Counted from the first letter of the stretch, positions 9,945-21,790 are shown. The stretch: DNA of 64,000 bases from Isoetes taiwanensis (GCA_021234155.1 JAJEKV010000050.1:7552438-7616437), one strand, 5' to 3'. The notes: a model not told the origin generated them from the letters alone. A program made the numbers and translations.

Positions 9945-12410
9945 TGATTTAGGCTTGGCAATCTTTGAATTGAAAAGAGGCAAATGCCCAGGTTTGGATG
10001 GTTTTCCAATTGGGTTCTTCCAGAAGTATTGGGAATGGCTGGAGCCAGATGTGTATGGTGCTTTCTCGTGACTTTTGGCGGTCATCTACTTTGGATAGAA
10101 TTCTAAACACAAAAGCCATCCCACTCATCCCCAAGGTCAAAGATCCTCAGACTATTTTAAACGGGCGACCTATCGCCTTATTGTCATCTCTATATAAGAT
10201 ATTTGCCAAGGCTTTTGTAAAGTGGGTGAAGGACATCTTGACAGAGTCCATCTCGATAACCCAATCAGACTTTCTTTCAAAACGATGCACTCTGAACAAT
10301 GTTGTTGCTGCTTACGAGGGAATCTATTGGGCATGTAAGCAAGATCTTCCAGTTGTGTACCTTAAGCCTGATTTTGTGAACGCTTATGAAAGTGTTAACT
10401 GGGATTTGGGGAGCAATTCACATCAGACATTATGAAGCTGCATGTTTCTGCTCAGACGACTATTATGTTCCATGGTGAGCTATCAGAGGCCTTCTCACTT
10501 GATCGTGGTATTCATCAGGGATGCCCTTTAGCACCACTACTTTTCACAATTTTCACAGAGGCTTTGTGGCAGTTATTCGTCATTGCAACCATAGAGGGAC
10601 TTCTCCATGGTCTCACAATGGAGGATGACACATAAGAGGTTTGCAATCAATATGCAGATGATATGTTCCTCTTCCTGATCACAAATGCTGAAAATCTAGA
10701 AGCTGCCAAATTGCTCTTATTTCACTGGCTTTCGGTGTCCTATGGGGTGGCAGAAGTGTACAACTTTATGGATGTTGGATATTCTGACTCCGACATATGT
10801 TCATGATTATCCAATGAAAATTACTTGCTTATAGACAGGCCATCAAGTTGTTGGGGATTCCAGTTGGTATCTATATTACTGCTGGAGCTGCATGGGAGAT
10901 TATTAAGGGTTTGGAGAAGCACTTGTTCTGGTGCTCCACGTCAAAATTGTCTCTTGCGGGTCGCATTACAATGTCCAAATTAGTCTTTAATAGTACCCAT
11001 GTCTATATGGCATCCTTATTGCTAGCCCCACAAATCAAAGTACGTGAGCTCATTGCAATAATCCAAAACTTTATATGGGTGGGTACTGAGGAAGATGCTG
11101 CGATTAAGATGGCTTGGTTGAAATGCATCCTTCCAAAATGGGCAGGTGGTCTGGGTATGATGGACTTCTTACCGCAGAGCAAAGTTCTTATTTCAAAGTT
11201 CATTTGGAGACTTCTAAATGGTGAAGATGGCTCTCCTAGTTTACGCCTTCTTAGACAGGCTCTTCGTCACTGTATCCTTCTAGGCAAGAAGGCAACCAAA
11301 CCAGTCCTACCTTGGGCATTATTTCAGCCGCTGCAGCCTTTTCCAAGTGCTTCTCCATTTCTGCGTGGATTGTTGACAGTATGGGATGCAGTCAAACACC
11401 TCTTTTGGACATGCCCTTCCATCCACACCCTATTGGAGACTCCATGGTGGTGGGCACCACTGCCTCCAAACCCTCAGCATCTCCACTGGCTGCATCAGTT
11501 TATCCCCTTACACAAAGAGTCTTGCAGGCGTTGTCTCTATTTAAGCATGGTATGAAGTTGGTCGCCTATTGTCTTGGCATGAATTTCAGGCAAAGTTCAT
11601 GCTCTCCCGTTGGAATGTATCTGTATGGAAGAAGGTCATGGAGAATTTGCCTCTTATGGTGCAGGTTGGTATTACCAAAAGAGTGCCTTAGGACTGTCAT
11701 GAAAATATTCACAAAGGCAAGCACTTTGTCAAATCAGTATATCGCCTTCTCTTAGCACCACAACTCCTCCCATTGCCAGATGCACGGCACCTACAGGTTC
11801 CACAACTCACTTTGCATCGTACACCACCCTAAAGTTTCTGTATTTTAGTGGCAGTTTATCCACATGTGCTTGCGTGTTAATCCCTTTTGACATCGTTATG
11901 ATCTTCTCATATCTACAATATGCCTGCTCTACCTTTCAGACATTGAGACTCTTGAGCATTGTCTTTTTTATTGTCCCGAGGTTCAGCCGGCGTGGTCTTG
12001 GCTACAAGGTTTGTTTAACAGTGCATTGGACTGCCGATGCATCCTCTTGGCATCCTTTCCCAATGCATGGCCCCCAGATAAACAGAGGGCATTCCATCTT
12101 GGTTCTAGTTGGATCCTGTGGTCAATATGGAAGCATCACAATTTTTCAAGGCATTTATTCATCTTCACGTGGTGTTATTACGGTGATCCAGAAATAGATA
12201 CTGAGGGCTTACCAGTGTTCCTCCTTGAGTCGAAAAACTACAGAACATATTTGGATTCAATATCTTCAAATTGATTCTTATCGTTAATCTCCTATTCGAG
12301 TAAGTACATTATGCTCCGTGGCTTCGTCCTCCTGTAGCATGTTTTGTGCTTACATACTTAGTTTAGATATATAAATTTTGTACTTCTTATTTCATTAATA
12401 AACTTTTTGG
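9930..12410 (+). mobile_element. LINE-A, 5'-truncated non-LTR retrotransposon
   Basis: Reverse-transcriptase similarity begins almost at once (TVDDLGLAIFELKRGKCPGL near 9935), so the endonuclease and any ORF1 are missing: a 5' truncation typical of target-primed reverse transcription. The coding part runs to about 11760 in several frames and is followed by 3' sequence to an AATAAA-like ATTAATAAA near 12393. It resembles plant L1/CIN4-type LINEs and is close to LINE-E of this window (both have CPGLDG followed by FFQ-YWEW). It abuts LINE-B in the same orientation. Confidence 0.8.
9935..11260 (+). pseudogene. Reverse transcriptase of LINE-A (frameshifted)
   Basis: Blocks in order: GKCPGLDGFPIGFFQKYWEW; AIPLIPKVKDPQTILNGRPI and LLSSLYKIFAKAF; motif A as VVYLKPDFVNAYESVNW, with the catalytic Asp kept but FAKAYD changed to VNAYES; RGIHQGCPLAPLLFTIF; motif C as NQYADDMFLFL, with YADD at 10651-10662; then the thumb (LGIPVG, KLSLAGRITMSKLVFNSTHVY) and WLKCILPKWAGGLGMMDF at 10848-11220. 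Breaks lie near 10430, 10635 and 10750-10848. Catalytic residues persist, but not in one frame. Confidence 0.85.
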
Positions 12411-12589
12411 CTTTCGTCCTTTCAAAGGGGGAGTACAATCAAATTCCAAGATGTTCTTCCAACATGTCGCATAGGTGCACATGAAGAAAGTAAGCCTTTC
12501 TGGCAAAAAAGAAAAAAAAAATCATTTCCAACATTATGGGCTAAGAATATGGGATAAGAAATGAGTAAGTATTGTTTAATTGAAATATT

Positions 12590-13950
12590 CCCAAATGAGT
12601 TTATTAGTAGTAAGGTTACTCTAAAAAAACCTATAGAGATGAATATAGAGGCAGATGTAGACCAAGGCCTACAGTGTCTAGCCAATGGAAAAGCGCCAGA
12701 CCTAGATGGTATGCAGGCGGAGTTGCTCAACTAGGCAGGACCATCTATAGTACCAGTGTTGACTGCCATGTTCAACAAGGCATTACAGGATGGTTTTCCC
12801 CCACATTGAGCCACTAGCCGAGTTGTCCCCATATCCAAGGCAAATGACCCCACTACACAACCAATTACCGAACAATCATGGTCAGCTCGGTGTTCGAAAA
12901 ACTGCTTGCCAGTATACTAGAGCAATAGTTGACATTCTGGGCAGAGGCATCAGACGCCTGGGCCCTCACATATTCAGACCGCAATACTCAACCATTGATC
13001 ACATCTTTACAATATGGACCTTGGTTGAGGACAACAGGAACCTGATGGCGAGACCTGTATTACTGCTTTGTGGGCTTCGCAAAGGCTTTTGATGCGGTGC
13101 CTTGAGAAAATTTGTGAGCAGAATTGCAAGACCTAGGGATCCCCAGATATTTGCAGAATGCATTGTACAGGCTGTACGAGACATGTTTAGGCCGGTTGCA
13201 TCTGACAAGCCATCCATTCAACAGCAATATCTGGATCCATCAAGGATGCCCTCTGTCTCCTACATTATTTGGACTGTACATTGACCAGTAGTCAAATGGG
13301 CCTTGCTGAAAATGGGGGCAAGGGAGCTCACCTCTTGCACCGTTGTCGTAGCTCACATATGTTGATGATGTGGACCTCTTTACTTACACTCGGCTGACAT
13401 ATACCGCCATCTCGATGCTCAACACATTCTCGCCAAGCGGCCATACATAGTCAACCTGGCCAAGACTAAGGTGGTCCTCATATCATCCTCATGTTAGCCA
13501 CGAGTCTCCTCCTTCAATTACTGGGGGGAAAATGTGGAAGTGGCATCCACCTACAGGTATTTGGGAGTGGAGTTCTCGTTTAGTATATAGTGCGATGCTT
13601 CCATCCATCTATGGGCAGCAGCGGGCTGAAAAGCACTATATGCCATGCAAAACAACAGTCACAGAGCAGAGTTATATGATTGGGCCCATCAGTCGCACCT
13701 ATTTAGGGTCTTGGTAGAGCCTGTCCTTTTATAAGGGGTCGAGGCCTGAGGCCCTGTTGTGTCCCTCACTACCGAGAATGACTTGGAGCAGGTACAGAAA
13801 ACCTTCTTGGCCCCAGCACTGGAGGTGAAGTCCACGGTCCCATATTAGATCATGCTACAGGAAATATGTTTCTTACCTCTTCAGAGGGCAGTTCTAAATC
13901 GGCACATCGTCTACTTTCAAAAGGTGGTCACTAGATGATGCTCGCCTCCC
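12590..13950 (+). pseudogene. Reverse transcriptase of LINE-B (many stops)
   Basis: In-order blocks: ADVDQGLQCLANGKAPDLDG (the KAPGLDG box with Gly to Asp), LTAMFNKALQDGFPPH, ASRVVPISKANDP, STIDHIFTIWTLVEDNRN, motif A as CFVGFAKAFDAVP (the usual D-F of VDFAKAFD is G-F here), HQGCPLSPTLFGLYIDQ, and motif C as LTYVDDVDLFTYTR with YVDD at 13358-13369. At least six stops or frameshifts interrupt it. The block FAKAFD-VP and the YIDQLEEWL region match LINE-C and LINE-D, placing the three in one family. Confidence 0.85.
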
Positions 13951-14964
13951 TAGCCTGGCTTATGCTATTGCGATGGGACCACAATGCCTAAAGGCCTATT
14001 GGAATGGAAAGCGAGCTCAGTAGCTTGCCAGATGGAATGTACAGGAGCACAGTTGCATATAGGTGCAAACAGAGGCAGACCGCCACAGCTTGATGCAGTA
14101 TCTTGATGCCTGCTTCCTCAGCAAGCTCTAGGACGCCACGGGTCAAGACAACATATTAGCAGCACCACGTGAATCTCTCATTGGAGCTAATCCCGCAATG
14201 TTACATGCATACCCATCTGCCTATAAAAAAGTCACAAACTCATTGCCTCATCCGCACAGGTGCACACATTCTCCACATTGAGACAGGGAGATGGCTTGGA
14301 GAACCATGATAAGCCATGCTCTATAGATGTAGTCGACAAGAGGAATTCACTTGTGTTATGCATATAAACCACCATCTGAGTGAACGCTAAGGTGTCTTTT
14401 ATTACCAATTTTGTACTTACAATAAGGGGTATTTACCATTTATTTCATTTGTCTAGTTGAATTTTAAGGAGTATAAGGGTATATAAACCCATTTTTCTAC
14501 ATATGATAAGGGGGTTTTGCCTAACCCTAGGAATGCAGATGCCATATCCCAAATACATATAGGTGAATCTCGTGGGGTTGTCAAATGGAGGCCATTGAAG
14601 ATGAATGTCACACCCCATGGGGATGTCTAGCGTATGATCAAATCCGGGCACACTATGCTTTGAGTTGGTCAGCCCCAACCAATCATTACATGTGATATTC
14701 ATCACGGCTTCAGTCCATATGCTGGGATTACCTCCAGGAGGTCATGGATCTGTGGGACCAACTCTATCCTCAGACATATAAATGACTTGAATTTATCTTC
14801 TCTCATATGTGTACTTGTATAGTTTGACAACATTCTTATTACAACCATGGTTTCTCCCTTTAAAACCTTTTGGAGCGGGGGTTTTTAAACTCGGGCAGTG
14901 ATAGGTCTGCTGTGCTCTCTGTTTTGGGTCCCATAGACCGATTGGTCTCCGTAGACAATGAAAG

Positions 14965-14999
14965 CCTATTCTATTCTATTCTATTCTATTCTATTCTAA
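14965..14999 (+). repeat. Pentamer tail (TATTC)n of LINE-B
   Basis: Six uninterrupted TATTC pentamers follow GTAGACAATGAAAGCC. The same pentamer ends the LINE copies at 26118 (minus) and 47417 (plus), so this is the element's own 3' tail and not an unrelated microsatellite. Confidence 0.85.
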
Positions 15000-15009
15000 T
15001 GGGGACAAA

Positions 15010-15090
15010 GACCATTTTGCCTCTGTATATGACAATTCTATAAGTCTCATAGGCCAATTGGTCTCCCATGAATAAATTATGTTCTATAGT
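15010..15090 (+). mobile_element. Diverged LINE 3' end fragment (pentamer family)
   Basis: The segment AAGTCTCATAGGCCAATTGG followed by TCTCCCATGAATAAATTATG resembles the conserved 3' end block of LINE-B (CCCATAGACCGATTGGTCTC then GTAGACAATG). It lies just past LINE-B's tail and is followed by ATTCTATAG-like and TCATGCCATG repeats. It looks like the 3' end of an older copy into whose neighbourhood LINE-B inserted, or a local duplication of the 3' end. Confidence 0.45.
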
Positions 15091-15235
15091 ATCATATCAT
15101 GTCATGCCATGTCATGCCGTGTTTTGTCTATGGAATTGTGCCTCTACTATGTTCTATCCTCTTCTATCATATTCGTTTTTCATGTCCAAGAGTGAAAAAT
15201 TAGAACCCCATAAGAAGTTCCAATTAAAGAAACGT

Positions 15236-15255
15236 AGCTCTGATACCAATTGTTA
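15236..15255 (-). promoter_or_regulatory. Possible tRNA-iMet primer-binding site of an LTR element
   Basis: On the minus strand the segment reads TTGGTATCAGAGC preceded by TAACAA. TGGTATCAGAGC is the usual plant retrotransposon primer-binding site, complementary to initiator tRNA-Met, and LTRs commonly end in ..ACA just before it. If real, a 5' LTR lies to the right (from about 15250) and an internal region to the left. No matching pol sequence is present on the left, so this would be a remnant. A 12-base match can arise by chance. Confidence 0.3.
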
Positions 15256-15299
15256 AAAATCGTCTGTCTTCCTACAAATTCAACAAAGTAAAAACACAA

Positions 15300-16130
15300 A
15301 CATCTCTTATAGCCAATCCTTGGCACAAAACAGAAGCTTCTGGTAGAAATTCACCACCCTACCGGGCTTAGACTTGCAAACACTGCAAACAGGATCTCTG
15401 GTTCTTCCCATTTTTTAGAGTCTGTTAGCCCAACTGGATATTATCTCTAGGATATACTAGAGAGTTCTGGATTAGGAATCAAACAATGTTTTCGTTGAAT
15501 TGGATAATGAATTATATATAGTACTCAAACCTTTTAGAAAAGGAGCAACCTTTAGCCAAATTAGGATCATCTATGACTTTAAATCTACAATTGCAACTGT
15601 GTTCTTTCTGCGAGTCCTCTGAGCCACACCCCCGAGCTTGTGCCATAACAGGAGTATAATCTCCATGAGTAGTATTGTGAATGACAAGAAATTTGCTCCA
15701 GTCTGTGTGTCCTTCTCTGTTCATGTAATAGCCTTTTTTTCGCCTCATCTTTTGTCTTCAACATCTCCATGCGAATAACTTCACATGTGTCATATTTGGA
15801 GAATGCTATTTTCCTTTTAATTGTTACATTCCAAAAATTGTGCCTCTATATCTAGACATTTCCGTCAACAAGAACAATCTCTGCATTAACCTCCTCCAAA
15901 ATGCAGGCTATTGGAAACATTCCAGGCAATTTTCTGACATTCTCACGGACACCATCCTCGTTCCTCCTACTTAAGTGCTGCATGGATAGAAACATAGAAA
16001 AGACTACTTGGGATGCTAAGATAGAGGCTTGAGATTCCATTGTGCCACTATTCCCATGCTCAATTTTACGAGCTCCCTCTTGTAATTGTTCCTTCCATTT
16101 AAGATATCCCAACTTGGAGATCCTAAGACC
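15300..16130 (-). other. Unrecognised region with short minus-strand ORFs
   Basis: Two modest minus-strand frames, 15512-15748 and 15852-16112, have coding-like composition. The first has a Cys/His-containing part (VMAQARGCGSEDSQKEHSCNC cut to ARGCGSEDSQKEHSCNC). I cannot assign a family. It might be a decayed transposase or the LTR suggested by the neighbouring primer-binding-site candidate. Confidence 0.2.
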
Positions 16131-16176
16131 TAGGTACTATGCCTTCTCATAAACAACTTTGTCATGCAACATTAGC

Positions 16177-19010
16177 TTTTTTTTTTTTTTTGAAGAACTG
16201 TATCGCCAATATATTAAAAGAATGGTAATGTTACAAAGCAAGTGAAGAGGAAGGAGAACTGCCCCAAAGAGACAGGATACCTCGACACTCCACAACAAAC
16301 TCACAGAAAAACTACAACTCTACTGCTGTACAAACTGACCATCACCATCTACAACACCCAAGAAGTCCCGCCAAATGGCAAACTTCCGCCTACCAATCCC
16401 GAGAACACCGGAAAGCTTTGAAATAGCTTGTACCGAGTCGAGGAATCGAGAGGGCCGCAGTCGCTGAATCCCCCGAAGATCCACAACCGCCGCCGCCCAA
16501 ATCAGCCACACCAACCAAGCCACGCGACGATGCAAGGCTTGCTGCCATGCGCCCAAGCACCAGATACACATGAAGCGAAGAATCTGGCGGCTAGTCAATC
16601 TCACCTGAAACAGAGCCTCGACCCAATCCCGGGCAGCACGCAAGTGAGGGCATAAAACCAAACAATGCTCCATAGTTGAAGGCCACAACAAGGGCAGAGG
16701 GGTTCACACCCTGGTCTAAACCGACTCACAAGGACATTCACCCCCGATACAAATGGTGCACCACCCGCCATAGAAGCACCCTAACCTTGGGGAAGTGAGC
16801 TCCATGTCCACGCCCAAACCGAAGCGCCATCGAGAACCCTGAAGCTACAGAGACCACTTGCCTGAAGGGGTGTGTCATGAATAGCCACACCACCGTAACA
16901 AGACCGCACAAAATAAGAAGACACAACATCCGGATGAACCTTCCAAACCTGCACCACCACATCTTCCCCGGGACTATAGGTATGTGTAGCGGAATACTCC
17001 CCACCACTTGTTCCTAGATAGCGGTCCACTGCCCCTCGGGCAAAAGCAAGCTCGAAAGAACTCCCAAGCTAGCTGACCACCCCAATACCAATCCTCCAAG
17101 GTGAGCACAAGAGCTTCGCCTCCAACGGCCTCGCGCCTCGAGCATGCATGGTGGCAGCCAAGGGCAAGAGCTTGCCAGGGTAGAGGAACCTACAAGAAAG
17201 GAGAAAGAGTGGTGATAAACCTGAGGCATAATCTAGCCGGAAGAGCACACGCACATGATCCCAAGCCTGCAACACCCCGTGAGAAAAGGGGATGCGATGG
17301 GAAAGGCCGAGACCATACAACAAAGGCCCGTGGGCAACTCCACATGCACGACGCCTTCCCAAATGCGACACAATGGCTAAGAGATCGCAACAACAAAGCC
17401 AAGACCAGGAGAAGATGCTCCATCCTGCAAATGCTCCAAACAAACTTGAGACCAACACCTTACTATGCAAAGCCAAATCCGGAATGGCCAAGCCCCCATC
17501 CTCCCGGGGCGGAGACACTTCCACCAAGCCACTTTAACAACCGCCCTTCATCATCCCCCCCCCACACAAAATTTGAACAATCTTATCCAAAGCCTCAGAT
17601 CTTACCCCTCGGGAGCTAACATCGCAGATGTCAGTATACACATGAGTGCTACAAAATACCGACTTGGCAATAGTGATCCTACCCGCCATGGACAACTTGT
17701 TGCCCTTCCACCAATTGAGGTGTTTCTGCAACCCCCGCAAAAAATCTCATCCCACACCCTCCCCATGGAAACATCCCTCCAAAGGGAATTCCCAAGAGCT
17801 TAGTACACACATTATCTAGAAGCACCTTCCAAGGGAATAGAGCCAAACAAGGGGGAGGCGGAGTCACCGGGCCTATATTGCAAAGCATTTACCCCAATTC
17901 AGAAGAATGCCCGAGGCCAAGGAGAAAGTATCCAAAGAAATCCTTCACATTATGCCAAATTCCTCTCTTCGCCACCAAGAAGAGGAAAGTGTCATCGCAA
18001 ACCGGTTAATAATCTGCTGGCTACCATCCCGCATCCAAGCCCATCCACCACCCCCTCCTCCACCGCAGCCAAAAACAATCGAGACAAAGGCCTCCGCCAC
18101 AATCGAAAACAAAAATGGTGCCAAAGGGCACCCCCGACGCACCCTCCCCTAAGGAGAAAAAGGCGGAGGGTTCACCCCGCACACCCACCGTAGCCCGTGC
18201 TGACCTATGTAGCTTCATGACTGTCTCTGTAAAGCGTGGACCACAGCCCAACGCTAACATCATGGCAGACAAGAACTCCCAACGAACACTATCGTAAGCT
18301 TTGGCAAAGTCAAGCTTAAGATAGGCAATGCCTTGACCTGTTCTCCTGGCCCAATAAAGGCCCTCATAAGCTGCGGCAACATTAGTCAAAATGTTCCTCC
18401 CCGGAACAAACCCAGACTGCACCTTACTAATGGAGGAAGTCAATACCCGCTTCAACTTCTCTGCCAAGGCCTTCGCAATAATCTTGTACACAGGGGACAA
18501 CAAGGAGATAGGCCTCCAATCATTAATAGTAGAAGGCTACTTAACCTTAGGAATCAAGGAAATGCATGCGGTATTCAAGATCCTATCCATTTGAGAAGAC
18601 TACAGCAACTCAAGATACACCTGGTACACAGACTCACCAGCCCACTCCCAATAGGTCTGAAAGAACTCCACAGGGATGCCATCCAGCCCAGGACATTTAT
18701 CCTTGGCCATGCACATACATGCCTCTGCTAAATCCTCTCTGGAGAGCTCCTGCTCCAAGCTCTCACGCTGGTGAGGCAGAATAGATGGCTTAACAGCCCC
18801 AAAACAAGCTCCTGCATCTCCTGCTCATAGGGAAGAGAGCGATGTGCGAAAAGCCCTGAGAAATGAGCATGCACATACCTCTTCAAATCAGCGGGATCCT
18901 CCAAAGTCCGGCCATCAGGCAAAGCAAGGGACGCCATAGATGCTGCATAGCGCCGCTGCCTAGCTGCTCTGAAGAACACCGATGAACTTGTGTCCTTTCA
19001 CATTATTCCC
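16177..19010 (-). mobile_element. LINE-E, L1-like non-LTR retrotransposon, 5'-truncated
   Basis: The 3' end on the minus strand is a 15-base A run (16177-16191 as T on plus) after ATTGGCGATACAGTTCTTC. The coding region extends right to about 18980, beginning in a segment before the RT (QRRYAASMASLALPDGRTLE), so the endonuclease is missing. It belongs with LINE-A (CPGLDG, FFQTYWEW) rather than with the pentamer-tailed family, and it carries poly(A). GC content is higher than in neighbouring DNA. I did not find a convincing target duplication. Confidence 0.85.
16320..18980 (-). pseudogene. LINE-E ORF2: reverse transcriptase and C-terminal region
   Basis: On the minus strand, in order: KDKCPGLDGIPVEFFQTYWEW; RILNTACISLIPKVK; NDWRPISLLSPVYKIIAKALA; SGFVPGRNILTNVAAAYEGL; motif A YLKLDFAKAYDSVRWEF (intact); the QGCPLAP region, altered; motif C, where one base lost at 17991-18001 turns the FADDTFLFLV block out of frame; then WRVGSLLPS and the thumb. 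The C-terminal part (16320-16691) is long and Trp-rich (CIWCLGAWQQALHRRVAWLV), like the zf-RVT tail of plant LINEs. About five frame breaks make it a pseudogene, but it is the best-preserved RT of the window. Confidence 0.85.
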
Positions 19011-19354
19011 AAAATATTTCATACCTCAGCTGAGGATTCTATGGAATAGACTTTCTCATGTTGATCATTTCACTTCATGAGAACTTCCTACATCTCCTGT
19101 TGCAGCAAAAATCTTTTGATACTCTAAGATAGCCCCATTCGTTGTGATACGATCTACCTTGGGGGCCCTCACAAGCCTTTTAGGCTGATGGGTATGCAGT
19201 GTGTATTTGCACGTCAAATGTGGACTTTTTTTTTTTTTTCTCCGAACTGTTTATGCTAGACAACGTTATTCTCAGGCTCACTGCTTCTTACACTAGAATT
19301 TTGGAAAATTTGACACCACCAACCACACTTCCATTTCACATGCATGCAAGGCTT

Positions 19355-20790
19355 CGCGCACTTTATTGGCTCCCGGAACCAAGTTCGCGAACCAATCGGG
19401 TTCGCCCAAGCGAACCCCAAGAATTCGCCTAGGTGAACCCCAAGAATTCGCCTAGGCGAACCCGCCGGATTCGCCCAGGCGAACCCGGTTGAAGACGTGG
19501 CGGGGCGTCTTGGTTACTTGGCATTGCTGCGGGTTCTGCTAGCGAACCCCTAACCCGGTTATCTGCGTCGGTGGCGGCGGATGGCGGCGGATGGCGCGGA
19601 AGTCGGCGGATGGCGGGCGCCTACCGGTTAAGCCCAAAGCGAACCAGTGTAGGGTGATAGTAGTAAAGTGTGGTTGATATCAGGCCCCCTACCGGGTTCG
19701 CCTGCCGAACCCGTGTAGGGTGATAGTAGTAAAGTGTGGTTGATATCATAGCTTGTCAATCTATGGAAACGAGAAAATAACATGCTTGCAAACCAAGCTT
19801 TTAGAAGTATGTGAAGACACGAGTCATATGTATAGTCTATAAAAGTCTTCTTTTTATAGCTTTAAAATTATTCTGGCCGAGGTCGAGGAAAAAATGCACC
19901 CCCTCACGTGTTTCCCGATCAAAATGACAATGCAACATAGTCCTTACACAAGCTAACAAATTTTTGGTCCGATCAAGAAAAAGTGCGGCCGCATGATGCA
20001 GGTGTTTGAAGCCGACCGAGAAATATCTTCCAACCTACGTAAATCTAAGACCTTTACATGGATCGAAGCACCGGCAGAAAAAAATGAAGAAATTCGTGCG
20101 GATGAAGCCAACCCACGAAGAAAATCCGAGTAACGCACCTCAAGAACACTGCTGCGAGAGAAATCCGATCGCGGGAAAATTTATGATCGAATCCGACTCC
20201 GATAGTCTCACGCCGGATATTTCCGGCGATGGAGAGGGCCATGGAGGTTCTTAGAACGCTAAGCAAAAGGTACCGGAGGAATCGATCCGACCATGTAGTT
20301 ATCGCGAAGTCGGAGCTTGGCGCTTTACAATGGAAGGCCACCGAGGGAATTTCGACTAATTAACAAGTGGATAGATCGGGCGTGTGTCGAAGAGGGAGAA
20401 GGAATTGGCCGGGCGCAGATGGGCTGCCTCGCATTTGAATGCAGATTTGAGCGCGATCGGGCGGGTTCGCCACAACCCGCAGGGCCTGCCATCCGCCGAC
20501 TTCCGGTACCGCCGGCTAACGCCGCCGACGTTCGGCCGGGTTCGCTTAATAACCTCTAGGGCTACGCCATCCATCGCCATCCGCCGCCATCGACCGCCAT
20601 CGACGCAGATAACCCCGGGTTAGGGTTCGCTACTCCGGCAAAAACCTCGCAAAATGCGGTAACCGGGCGCCCGCCACTTCGGCCGGTTCGCTGGGCGAAT
20701 CCGCTGGGTTCGCCTAAGGCGAATTCTTGGGGTTCGCTTAACAGAACCCGTTGGACGCCCAACTTCGTTTGGGAGCCATTTGAAGCACCG
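19355..20790. mobile_element. Mutator-like element with long terminal inverted repeats
   Basis: The two ends are inverted copies of each other over about 280-300 bp (roughly 19355-19640 and 20465-20790). Shared blocks in the same order from the outside are TGGCTCCC, GCGAACCCCAAGAATTCGCC, AGGCGAACCC, GGATTCGCCCA, AGCGAACCC, TAACCCGG, TTATCTGCGTCG and GGCGGATGGCG. The immediate flanks carry an identical 10-bp TGCAAGGCTT (19345-19354 and 20791-20800). Long TIRs with a 9-11-bp duplication are the signature of Mutator-like elements. No MURA-type transposase is visible inside, so the element is non-autonomous. Confidence 0.75.
19641..20464. other. Interior of the Mutator-like element
   Basis: A 31-base segment, beginning GTGTAGGGTGATAGTAG and ending GGTTGATATCA, is directly repeated at about 19649-19679 and 19714-19748. 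The rest holds overlapping open frames on both strands (20006-20254 plus, 20054-20341 minus) without motifs I recognise. A captured host gene fragment (Pack-MULE style) is possible but not demonstrated. Confidence 0.35.
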
Positions 20791-20929
20791 TGCAAGGCTT
20801 AGGATGATAAAGGCATCCCATGCCACGCAGTTCAAATCCTTAAGGAGTGAAAAACCCTCTGTGATGGACACGCCCATACACCTCATCCCGATTGATCGCA
20901 TGCAATGTCTTTGGAATCAGTGAAAGAGA

Positions 20930-21790
20930 TGAGTGTTATCTTCACATGCCTCCTCTTTGAAGTTGATGGTGTATCCTTAATGCTGGGATCACGGCATTGG
21001 AGTACGACAGGGTTGCCCTCTATCTCCTACACTCTTTGGCATGTACATTAATCAATTGGAAGAATGGCTTGATCACCATGGTGGCATAGGCCCACATTTA
21101 GCACACTATATCATCAGGCACCTTTGTATGCTGATGATGTTTCTCTTATGGCATATACTGCTACTAATATGCAACAACATTTACATGCTTTGTACGGTTT
21201 TTGTGAGAACACAGGCCTGCAGGTTAATCTCCAAAAGACTAAGCTCTTGGTAGTTCAATCTTCTCAGCATACGTTGTAGATAGCTACAATGTATCTTGGT
21301 GTAGAGTCTTGTAAGAATACACGTTGAGAACAGTATAATACAAAGCGTGCGATTGCTAGTTGGAGAGCACTCTATGCAATGCAAAACAATTGTTTTCGTG
21401 CAGAGATTCATGATTGGTCACGAAAAGCCCACTTGTTTCGGGTTTTGGTAGAATCTGATTTACCATATGGTTCTGAAGTATGGGGGGCTGCCATTAGTAC
21501 TAGTGCTTGGGAGAGCTTGGAACGGGTGCAAAAGTCCTTTCTCACTTACAGCCTAGGAGTCAAAACTATGGTGCCCTATGATATTCTTTTACAAGAGACA
21601 GGTTCTTGGCCTCTTCAATATTCTACCATGAAACGCCATCTCCACTATATCAACAAGGTGCATCATATGGATGATGATAGGTACCCTCTTCTTGCGCTTG
21701 TGATGGCTGAATCTCCCCAGCATTTGAAATGATGTTGGAAAGAGAATTGTAATGCATGGTTTGTCCACTGGTCTGTGCAATCGGAACACT
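20930..21790 (+). mobile_element. LINE-C fragment (pentamer-tail family, tail missing)
   Basis: Reading frames of the second LINE family appear here without 5' RT parts: RQGCPLSPTLFGMYINQLEE-type sequence near 21000-21070 (split by a frameshift), motif C as LYADDVSLMAYT with YADD at 21127-21138, then LQVNLQKTKLLVV. From 21379 an open frame of 117 residues covers the C-terminal part (HLFRVLVESDLPYGSEVWG, then QKSFLTYSLGVKTMVPYDIL). It aligns with LINE-D (HGG-G-HL-HYIIR, YADDVDLLAYT). No TTCTA tail follows, so the 3' end is also lost. Its left end is close to the right flank of the Mutator-like element. Confidence 0.8.

Larger units (their letters stand above)
12425..14999 (+). mobile_element. 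LINE-B, pentamer-tailed LINE family
   Basis: A second LINE family, distinct from LINE-A, starts within about 20 bases of LINE-A's 3' end. Recognisable coding begins near 12600 (RT fingers, no endonuclease), so it is 5'-truncated. The coding part decays into stops after about 13950. The 3' end (14850-14999) is shared with other copies in this window: CCCTTTAAAACCTTTTGG, then CCCATAGACCGATTGGTCTC, then a run of TATTC/TTCTA pentamers instead of poly(A). A short-repeat tail of this kind is known for RTE- and I-type LINEs; here it defines the family. Confidence 0.85.

Noticed and set aside
17101-17619. Long plus-strand ORF across LINE-E
   Set aside because: It is the antisense shadow of the LINE-E ORF2 in GC-rich DNA.
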